DNA from: Mesorhizobium sp. CA8
GTDB taxonomy: Bacteria > Pseudomonadota > Alphaproteobacteria > Rhizobiales > Rhizobiaceae
DNA: 64,000 nt
Direction of reading: 5' to 3'
Assembly: GCF_020164955.1 (NCBI RefSeq)
Contig: NZ_JAIUHG010000010.1
Span: 1 to 64,000, forward strand
The translations under genes were made by a program, and so were the position numbers. Below, piece by piece: positions 53,402 through 60,358 of the stretch (its first letter is position 1; each line of letters opens with the position of its first letter). The notes beneath the pieces are model-generated. The model did not search any database, had not been told where the DNA came from, and saw nothing but the letters and a program-made list of their open reading frames with translations.

Positions 53402-55864
53402 ATGCCCAGCTCAGAGTCTCCGCTCGACCAACTCGCAAAGTCATTTTCCAGCGATGATGCCGACGCCGTGCGGCTCGTGCTGGACGCGGTTCCGCACCCA
53501 ATATTCGTGAAGGACAGCCAATCCCGCTTCCTCGTGGTGAACCGAAGCATGTGCGATTTCATGGGCCGATCCTTCGAGGAACTGGCCGGCCGCACCGACT
53601 ATGATTTCGTCCCCAAGGAACATGCAGATGTGTTCGGCCGGATCGACCAGCTGGTGCTGGACACCGGCGAAGTCAACGAGAATGAGGAGATCATTCGGGG
53701 CCCCGACGGCAAAGTCCGCACGTTGATGACACGCAAGGCCCGCGCATTGCTGCCGAACGGCGCTCGCTTCGTCGTCGGTTGCATTTCGGACATCACGCCG
53801 CTCAAACAGCACGAGGCCTCGCTTCGGTTGCTGTTCGAGGAGAACCCGGTTCCGATGTGGGTGTTTGACCGGGATAGTCTGCGTTTTTTGGCCGTCAACC
53901 ATGCCGCCGTCGAGCGCTATGGTTACTCGCGCGAGCAGTTCCTTTCAAAATCGATACTCGACATCAGGCCCCCGGAAGACGTCGAGGCGTTCCGCCGGAT
54001 CGTGGATGCCGGCGAGGGCTCGGACAGAAGCGGACGCAGCTGGCGTCACATAAAGGCAGACGGCAGCGTGATCCACATCGTCGCCTACTCCAAGCCTATC
54101 GAATATGATGGCCGTGCCTCCTTCATGACTGCCATCATAGATGTGACGGAGCGAAAGCTCGCGGAAGACGGCATGCGCCGCGCGAGGGAGTTCCTGGACA
54201 CGGTGATAGAGAACATTCCGGTCATGCTCTTCGCCAAAGAGGCCGGGCGCTACGTTTTGATGAATCGGGCGGGCGAGGGGCTGCTCGGCATCCCTCGAGA
54301 GGAACTGATCGGAAAGACCGATGCCGAGCTGTTTCCGCCAGAGGATGCGGAGTCCTTTCTGGCACGTGATCAGGAGGCCTTGCGTTGCGATACCGTACAG
54401 ATCGCGGCGGAAGAGAAGATCCCCACGCGGCACAAGGGCGTACGCGATCTCATTACCCGGCGATTGGCCGTAGAGAGCCACGACGGCAAATCGAAATATG
54501 TGCTTGCAGTCGCCGAGGACATCACGGACCGCAAGCGAGATGCCGCGCGGATCGCCCACATGGCCACCCATGATGCGTTGACCGATCTTCCTAACCGAAC
54601 GATGCTTGTCGAGCGCCTCGAATTCACGCTCGAGCGGGCGACGTCCGGGCGTGAGTCTTTCGCCGTCATGCGTGTTGACATCGATGGTTTCAAGGAGGTC
54701 AACGACGTCTACGGCCCGGTGGTCGCGGACACTCTGCTTGGCAAGGCAGCGAAGCGCCTTGCAGGAGTTGCTGGCAAGCACTTCCTTGCGCGCACAGGCG
54801 GCAGCGGGTTCACCATAATCGTCAGCGAGGGCCCGCATCCAGCAACAGCCATCGAATTGGCAGACCGTCTGCTGGCGACAATCGCCGACGCTTTCGATGT
54901 CGAGGGCCGTGCGCTGCGGGTTGGGCTCAGCATCGGCATCACGTTCTTCCCCGATGATGCGACAGACGTTGCGGCGCTCTTGAGCAATGCTCGTGCGGCG
55001 CTTGATCGCGCAAGAGCCGACGGCCGCGGCGTTTTCCGGATGTTTGAGGCCGACATGGATCGCAAGCTGCGCGAACGCCGTGTCCTCGAGCAAGACTTGC
55101 GCTCGGCACTGGCAAGCGGCGAGTTGCTCCTGCATTACCAACCGCAGGCGAACGTATCCGGCGAGATTGTCGGCTTCGAAGCTTTGGTCCGCTGGTCCCA
55201 CAAGGAACGAGGAATAATCCCGCCTGCCGAGTTCATTCCGGTGGCCGAAGAGAGCGGACTGATCATATCCTTGGGAGAATGGGTGCTGCGGCAGGCATGC
55301 CGCGAGGCAGCGTCATGGCCCAACCCGGTTCAGGTTGGCGTCAACCTGTCTCCGGTACAATTTCGCCAGGGCGATCTTCCGAGTCTGCTGCACCAAATCC
55401 TGCTCGAATCGGGACTCGATCCGAAAAGGCTTGAACTTGAAATAACCGAGAGCGTCCTGCTCGACGACCTTTCGCGGGCAAGTTCGATCCTTAGGCGGCT
55501 GAAATCGCTCGGCGTGAAGGTCGCCTTGGACGATTTCGGGACCGGCTACTCATCGCTTTCCTATCTCCAGTCTTTTCCTTTCGACAAGATCAAGATCGAC
55601 AAGTCCTTTGTCGGAATGATCCAGAAGAATCCGCAGACGGCCGCCATAATCCGCGCCATCGTCGGACTGGGCAGGGGCTTGTCGATGGATATCATCGCTG
55701 AAGGCGTCGAGACGCTCGAGCAGTTGAGCTTTCTCAGCGACGAGGGCTGTCACGCGCTTCAGGGATATCTGATCGGACGTCCTCATCCGATCGAGGCATA
55801 TGCGAATGAGGTTGGCAGATTTGCCGCCAAGGCAGGCACCTTGCGCCGTCAGCGCGGGCAATAG
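53402..55864 (+). CDS. PAS-PAS-PAS-GGDEF(degenerate)-EAL c-di-GMP phosphodiesterase candidate
   Basis: This is a soluble signalling protein of 820 aa. Three PAS domains occupy about residues 20-380 (DAVPHPIFVKDSQSRFLVVN, ENPVPMWVFDRDSLRFLAVN, ENIPVMLFAKEAGRYVLMNR). The GGDEF domain (about 395-555) has GGSGF at 466-470 in place of GGDEF, so cyclase activity is not expected. The EAL domain (about 570-805) keeps FEALVRW, LEITES, DDFGTGYSSLSYL, KIDKSFV, AEGVET and LQGYLIG, so phosphodiesterase activity is expected. No membrane segment is seen, so it senses a cytoplasmic signal. Confidence 0.92.
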   Translation: MPSSESPLDQLAKSFSSDDADAVRLVLDAVPHPIFVKDSQSRFLVVNRSMCDFMGRSFEELAGRTDYDFVPKEHADVFGRIDQLVLDTGEVNENEEIIRGPDGKVRTLMTRKARALLPNGARFVVGCISDITPLKQHEASLRLLFEENPVPMWVFDRDSLRFLAVNHAAVERYGYSREQFLSKSILDIRPPEDVEAFRRIVDAGEGSDRSGRSWRHIKADGSVIHIVAYSKPIEYDGRASFMTAIIDVTERKLAEDGMRRAREFLDTVIENIPVMLFAKEAGRYVLMNRAGEGLLGIPREELIGKTDAELFPPEDAESFLARDQEALRCDTVQIAAEEKIPTRHKGVRDLITRRLAVESHDGKSKYVLAVAEDITDRKRDAARIAHMATHDALTDLPNRTMLVERLEFTLERATSGRESFAVMRVDIDGFKEVNDVYGPVVADTLLGKAAKRLAGVAGKHFLARTGGSGFTIIVSEGPHPATAIELADRLLATIADAFDVEGRALRVGLSIGITFFPDDATDVAALLSNARAALDRARADGRGVFRMFEADMDRKLRERRVLEQDLRSALASGELLLHYQPQANVSGEIVGFEALVRWSHKERGIIPPAEFIPVAEESGLIISLGEWVLRQACREAASWPNPVQVGVNLSPVQFRQGDLPSLLHQILLESGLDPKRLELEITESVLLDDLSRASSILRRLKSLGVKVALDDFGTGYSSLSYLQSFPFDKIKIDKSFVGMIQKNPQTAAIIRAIVGLGRGLSMDIIAEGVETLEQLSFLSDEGCHALQGYLIGRPHPIEAYANEVGRFAAKAGTLRRQRGQ

Positions 55865-55975
55865 CGGCGGTGCAAGCCTGCCTTGGGCAATTCCGGGAAA
55901 GGCGTTTTTCGTACGGAAGCTGCGTGACTACAAATAGTTAGAGCAGACTACCGACGCTTGACCGCCCCAAACATT

Positions 55976-56881
55976 TCAGGAAGCCACCTGTCCCGCTTCC
56001 CAGCCGAGGATGGCGCGTTTGCGCGTCAGGCCCCAGTGATAGCCGGTGAGCGCGCCGGACTTGCCCAGCGCCCGATGGCAGGGCACCACGAAGGACATCG
56101 GGTTGGCGCCCACCGCCGCGCCAACGGCCCGGCTGGCGCTGGGCGCGCCGATGCTTGCCGCGATCGAGGAATAGGTGCAGGCCCTGCCCATCGGGATGCG
56201 CAGCAACGCTTCCCAAACGCGAAGCTGGAAATCGGTGCCGATCATCACCACGCGCAGCGGCTGGTCGGCGCGCCACTTCGTCGGGTCGAAGACCCGCGCG
56301 GCGTAAGCCTGGGTGGCGGACATGTCCTCGACATAAGTCGCGTTCGGCCAGCGGCCTGACATGTCGGCGAAGGCAGTCCGCTCGCCGCCGGCGTCACAGA
56401 ATGCGAGGCCCGCGAGACCGCGGTCCGTGACCATGATGAGCGCGATGCCGAAAGGCGAGATGTGATAGCCGTAGCGGATCGTGAGACCCGCGCCTCGGGT
56501 CTTGTAGTCGCCGGGCGACATCGCCTCATGGGTGACGAAGAGGTCGTGCAGCCGGCCGGGGCCGGACATGCCGAGCTCGAACGAGGTCTCCAGGAGCGGC
56601 ATGCCCGAATCGAGCAGCCTGCGCGCATGGTCGAGCGTCACCGCCTGCAGGAAGGCCTTGGGCGACAGGCCGGCCCAGCGCGTGAACAGCTTCTGCAGGC
56701 CGGTCGGCGTCTCGCCGACTTCCTCGGCCAGCACCTCCAGCGAGGGCTGGTCGCGATAGTCGAGGCTGATCTTCTCGATGGCGCGGCGCACGACGTCATA
56801 GTCGCTGCCTTCCGGCGTGATGTCGTTCTCAAGGACCGCGGTCGGTTTCATCCGCGTATTCATGGTCATCTGAGCGTTCAT
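55976..56881 (-). CDS. Ada-like AraC/methylated-DNA-protein cysteine methyltransferase
   Basis: The protein has 301 aa. The N-terminal half is an AraC-type helix-turn-helix region (LEVLAEEVGETPTGLQKLFT, RLHDLFVTHEAMSPGDYK). The C-terminal half is an O6-alkylguanine transferase with RIPMGRACTYSSIA and the acceptor C268 in VVPCHRALGKSG. The N-terminal zinc-binding Ada domain with the phosphotriester-accepting Cys is absent. ATG 56881 with AAGGAGATATTGCT is clearly better than the frame start at 57031. It probably repairs alkylated DNA and may regulate its own promoter. Confidence 0.9.
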   Translation of the reverse strand: MNAQMTMNTRMKPTAVLENDITPEGSDYDVVRRAIEKISLDYRDQPSLEVLAEEVGETPTGLQKLFTRWAGLSPKAFLQAVTLDHARRLLDSGMPLLETSFELGMSGPGRLHDLFVTHEAMSPGDYKTRGAGLTIRYGYHISPFGIALIMVTDRGLAGLAFCDAGGERTAFADMSGRWPNATYVEDMSATQAYAARVFDPTKWRADQPLRVVMIGTDFQLRVWEALLRIPMGRACTYSSIAASIGAPSASRAVGAAVGANPMSFVVPCHRALGKSGALTGYHWGLTRKRAILGWEAGQVAS

Positions 56882-56996
56882 AGCAATATCTCCTTGGTCG
56901 CGAATATCGGTCTTCCAGAGCTTTGCAACCACCCGAAACTTGCCTTCCTGACGTCGGCACCCAGATAGAGTCAGCTTCGGAACGAAGAGGACAATC

Positions 56997-57893
56997 ATGG
57001 CCGGCGAAAAGGTCGATCTGACCGGGGCCAAGGAAACCTTGCTGATGACGCTTTATGGCAAGGCGCTGGAGAGCCGGCTGCCCAATTCGCTGCTCCAGGA
57101 TCGCTTCGCCGACGAGGCGGTGCGCAAGATCGACTATGATTTCTCAAGGCTCAAGGTCGACGGCAATCTCGGGTTGGGATTTGCGATCAGGGCGAAAACG
57201 CTGGACGTCAGCATCCGGGATTTCCTTGCGCGATATCCGGACGCGATCGTGCTGCATTTGGGATGCGGGCTCGACACTCGGATCTTCCGGGTCGACCCAC
57301 TGCCAGGCGTCGACTGGTTCGATGTCGATTATCCTGACGTCGTCGCGCTCAGGCGCAGGCTCTATCCGCCCAGGGACCAGTATCATCTGATTGCTTCGTC
57401 GGTGACCGAACCGGGCTGGCTGGCCGAGGTGCCGCGCAATCGCCCGGCGATGGTCGTGGCCGAGGGGCTGACGCCGTATCTCGCTGCCGACGAGGGACCG
57501 CTGCTGCTTGCGCGGCTTGTCGAGCATCTGGCTGGCGGCGAGCTGATGTTCGATGCCTATAGCCGTTTCGGGCTGAAGCTGATGCGCCTCAGTCCGGCCT
57601 TGAAGGCGATGGGCGCCGACGTTCATTGGGCCATTGAGGATCCGCGCGAACTGGAGCGAGCCATCCCGAAACTTCGCTTCATCAGCGAGGTTCCGTCCTA
57701 CAAGCCGGAGCAAGGGGCGCGCCTGGGCTGGTCCGCGCGGTTGTTCGTTGGCCTCTGGAAGCTCATCCCGCCATGCGCAAGGTCGGCAGGCTGCTGCGCT
57801 ACCGGTTCTGAGGAACTGTGTGTCAGCGTGTCTTGGCGGTCGCCAGCGCGCGCGAAAAGGCGGTGGCGAAACTTTCGCGGTCGTCGGGGTTGA
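56997..57893 (+). CDS. class I SAM-dependent methyltransferase (leucine carboxyl methyltransferase family), frameshifted C-terminus
   Basis: The protein resembles the LCMT/Tcmp family: LHLGCGLDTRIFRVDPLP (SAM motif, about residue 85), DWFDVDYPDVVALRRRLY and VVAEGLTPYL. The annotated frame ends at 57893 after a Cys/Arg-rich tail (PPCARSAGCCATG) that does not look native and overlaps the DUF2244 gene. Inserting one base at about 57772 gives IPPMRKVGRLLRYRF and a stop at 57811, leaving the two convergent genes separate. Substrate is unknown. It is divergent from the Ada-like gene. Confidence 0.82.
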   Translation: MAGEKVDLTGAKETLLMTLYGKALESRLPNSLLQDRFADEAVRKIDYDFSRLKVDGNLGLGFAIRAKTLDVSIRDFLARYPDAIVLHLGCGLDTRIFRVDPLPGVDWFDVDYPDVVALRRRLYPPRDQYHLIASSVTEPGWLAEVPRNRPAMVVAEGLTPYLAADEGPLLLARLVEHLAGGELMFDAYSRFGLKLMRLSPALKAMGADVHWAIEDPRELERAIPKLRFISEVPSYKPEQGARLGWSARLFVGLWKLIPPCARSAGCCATGSEELCVSVSWRSPARAKRRWRNFRGRRG

Positions 57894-58317
57894 GGAAACC
57901 GCCGATCGCCACGCTCCTGTCCTGCGCTTCCACCGCCATTTTGGTGATGCCGATCTCAGCATGGCGGGCGATCGAAAACCGCGTCCAGAACGGATTGAAA
58001 TGATGCGCTTCGGATCGCCCGGACGGTGCGGTCTTGAGGATGTCGAGGCTGGTGCGCGAGACCGAGATTTCCTCGCGGGCGCGCGCGGCGCGGTAATTGG
58101 CGCGGAAGGCGATGTAGACGGCGATCACGTCGAGGCCGAAGAAGCCGAACACCGGCCAGGCGCCATGCGCCAGGAAGAACGCGCCGGTGACCGCCCAGCC
58201 GAACAGAAGCGCTCCCATCAGGATCAGGAAGCCGGTGCGGCCGAGCGAGCGGTGCGGCGTCAGCAAGGCCTGGAAAAATGGCTCGTCGGCCCGGAACGAG
58301 GCGTTTGTGTCGCTCAT
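57823..58317 (-). CDS. DUF2244 family membrane protein
   Basis: This is a 164-aa protein with two adjacent membrane helices, GFLILMGALLFGWAVTGAFF and WPVFGFFGLDVIAVYIAFRA, near residues 28-70. A soluble C-terminal half follows (ISVSRTSLDILKTAPSG, ARHAEIGITKMAVEAQD, IGGFLNPDDRESFATAF). This is the DUF2244 layout. The gene is divergent from nth across 22 bp, a pairing often seen in alphaproteobacteria. Function is unknown. Confidence 0.87.
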   Translation of the reverse strand: MSDTNASFRADEPFFQALLTPHRSLGRTGFLILMGALLFGWAVTGAFFLAHGAWPVFGFFGLDVIAVYIAFRANYRAARAREEISVSRTSLDILKTAPSGRSEAHHFNPFWTRFSIARHAEIGITKMAVEAQDRSVAIGGFLNPDDRESFATAFSRALATAKTR

Positions 58318-58339
58318 GAGGGAATATTATAGGAAGGAA

Positions 58340-59146
58340 ATGGCGCCCCCCAAGTCGAAAAAATCCGCAGCTGTCGAAAGACCTTATCCCGCCCTTGCCG
58401 GCAGCGGCCGGGCGGCCGGTGCGCGGCCACGAAAAGCCGCTTCCCGGTCGCTCTACAGCCCCGCCGAGGTGCGCGAGATCTTCAGGCGTTTTTCCGTGCA
58501 GCGGCCGGAGCCGGAAGGCGAGCTCGACTATGTCAACGCCTTCACCCTGCTGGTCGCGGTGGTGCTGTCCGCGCAAGCGACGGACGCCGGCGTCAACAAG
58601 GCGACGAAGGCGCTGTTCGCGGCGGCCGACACGCCGGCCAAGATGCTGGCATTGGGCGAGGCCAAGCTCGGCGACTATATCCGCACCATCGGTCTGTGGC
58701 GCAACAAGGCCAAGAACGTGATCGCGCTGTCGAAGACGCTGATCGACGATTATGCAGGCCAGGTCCCGCAGGATCGCGACGAGCTGGTGAAGCTGCCGGG
58801 CGTCGGGCGCAAGACCGCCAACGTCGTGCTCAACGTCGCCTTCGGCCAGCATACCATGGCGGTCGACACGCATATCTTCCGCATCGGCAACCGGATCGGG
58901 CTGGCGCCCGGCAAGACGCCGGAACAGGTCGAACAAGGGCTGCTCAAGGTCATTCCGGCCGAATATATGCGCCACGCGCATCACTGGCTGATCCTGCATG
59001 GCCGCTATGTCTGTAAGGCGCGCAAGCCCGATTGCCCGGTCTGCGTCATCGCCGATATCTGCAAGTCGAAGGAAAAGACCACCGACGTGCCGGCCGCGCT
59101 GGTACCGATCGCGCCGCTGGATGAGACGTTTCCGGTCGAGGCCTAG
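58340..59146 (+). CDS. nth: endonuclease III (DNA glycosylase/AP lyase)
   Basis: The enzyme removes oxidised pyrimidines and nicks AP sites; 268 aa. The helix-hairpin-helix motif is LPGVGRKTANVVLNVAFG with the catalytic Lys, followed by VDTHIFRIGNRIG with the catalytic Asp (about 175). The 4Fe-4S loop has C225, C232, C235 and C241 in the standard spacing. About 45 basic residues precede the core. ATG 58340 follows AGGAAGG. Confidence 0.95.
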   Translation: MAPPKSKKSAAVERPYPALAGSGRAAGARPRKAASRSLYSPAEVREIFRRFSVQRPEPEGELDYVNAFTLLVAVVLSAQATDAGVNKATKALFAAADTPAKMLALGEAKLGDYIRTIGLWRNKAKNVIALSKTLIDDYAGQVPQDRDELVKLPGVGRKTANVVLNVAFGQHTMAVDTHIFRIGNRIGLAPGKTPEQVEQGLLKVIPAEYMRHAHHWLILHGRYVCKARKPDCPVCVIADICKSKEKTTDVPAALVPIAPLDETFPVEA

Positions 59147-59155
59147 AGTGGTGTT

Positions 59156-59635
59156 CTAATAGCCGTAGCCGCGCGCCATCGCCGCGGCAAGAACCGGAAT
59201 GAGCAGGAAGATGAAGCCCTCGGCGCGGACATAGTTCTTCACCGATGCCAGTTCCGCCGCCGGCACGGCGAAAGACGGATTGCCGCTCGCTTGCCTGTTC
59301 CAGGAGAGGAAGCGCATGGTCGGCACGATCGACAGCAGGCCGACGATGATGAAGGCCACCATCTTTGCCCAGAACACCCAATTGTAGACGTAGAATTCCC
59401 AGCCCTTCAGCCCGAAGAACACCCGGCAGATGCCGACGATGACGATCAGCGCTGCAATGATGCCATAGTGACGGTCGATGCCGGCAAGGCGCTTCAGGGT
59501 CGCCGCGCCCAGATCGCCGCGCACCAGCACGAACTCGGCACCAATGATGGCGGCCAGCGAGAACACCAGAAGGTGATGCGCGATCGCCAGCACAGGTCTG
59601 TGGTGTCCATGGTTCTTCCTTCGGTAGACTTGCAT
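59156..59635 (-). CDS. DUF2214 family membrane protein, start region frameshifted
   Basis: The protein has four hydrophobic helices (VLAIAHHLLVFSLAAIIGAE, HYGIIAALIVIVGICRVFFG, WAKMVAFIIVGLLSIVPTMR and a C-terminal one) and fits DUF2214. In this frame the N-terminus reads KNHGHHRP, which is not native-looking. An ATG at 59610 with GAAGGAAG before it reads MDTTDL in the next frame; one missing base near 59593 would join it to VLAIAHHLL, the usual family start. Either the gene is mutated or a base was lost in sequencing. Confidence 0.75.
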   Translation of the reverse strand: MQVYRRKNHGHHRPVLAIAHHLLVFSLAAIIGAEFVLVRGDLGAATLKRLAGIDRHYGIIAALIVIVGICRVFFGLKGWEFYVYNWVFWAKMVAFIIVGLLSIVPTMRFLSWNRQASGNPSFAVPAAELASVKNYVRAEGFIFLLIPVLAAAMARGYGY

Positions 59636-59797
59636 TTCCGGGTCGGCTTCGGGCGCAAACTAGCATCGCCAGGCGAAAAGCCCATAGCGATGCAGCCCTG
59701 CCATGGCTGTCATGGCTGGAAGAGCCAACGCATTGTCCTGGCCCTTGATCGAGCCCCCTGGTTTGCTAGCACTGACGCGTCAATGGAGGGCAATGCC

Positions 59798-60358
59798 ATG
59801 AGCATCAAAACGGAAGCCGGCGTGCCGATCCTCGAAACGGCGCGCACCGTTTTGCGGCCGCACAGGCTGGACGATTTCGAGACCTATGCCGCCATGTGGG
59901 CGGAGCCCGCCGTCACCCGTTTCATCGGCGGCAAGCCGCGCACGCGCGAGGAGAGCTGGATGCGCTTCCTGCGCCATGCCGGCCTGTGGTCGCTGATCGG
60001 CTATGGGTTCTGGGCGATCGAGGACAAGGCGACGGGGCGCTTCATCGGCGAGGCCGGCTTCCATGACCTGAAGCGTGAGATCGAACCGTCGATCGAAGGC
60101 GTGCCGGAAGCCGGCTGGGCCTTGGCCTCGGAGGCGCACGGCCGAGGGCTTGCGAGCGAGGTCGTCGGGCGGATCGTCGCCTGGAGTGACGAGACGTTCG
60201 GACAGGCGAGAACCGTCTGCATCATCGATCCGGAAAACGGCGCTTCTCAGAAGGTGGCCGAAAGGAACGGCTATAGAGAGATTTTGCGGACCACCTATCA
60301 CGAGAAGCCGACGATCCTGTTGGAGCGGCAGGCCGGATCCGGAAAGGGAAACGCTTAA
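59798..60358 (+). CDS. GNAT family N-acetyltransferase
   Basis: This is a 186-aa acetyltransferase of the RimJ-like group. It has ETARTVLRPHRLDDFETYAA at the N-terminus, the acetyl-CoA loop region ALASEAHGRGLASEVVGRIV (about 110) and IDPENGASQKVAERNGYRE (about 145). ATG 59798 is preferred because GGAGGG lies 7 bp before it. The stop codon overlaps, in TTAA, with that of the convergent GGDEF/EAL gene. Substrate is unknown. Confidence 0.88.
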   Translation: MSIKTEAGVPILETARTVLRPHRLDDFETYAAMWAEPAVTRFIGGKPRTREESWMRFLRHAGLWSLIGYGFWAIEDKATGRFIGEAGFHDLKREIEPSIEGVPEAGWALASEAHGRGLASEVVGRIVAWSDETFGQARTVCIIDPENGASQKVAERNGYREILRTTYHEKPTILLERQAGSGKGNA

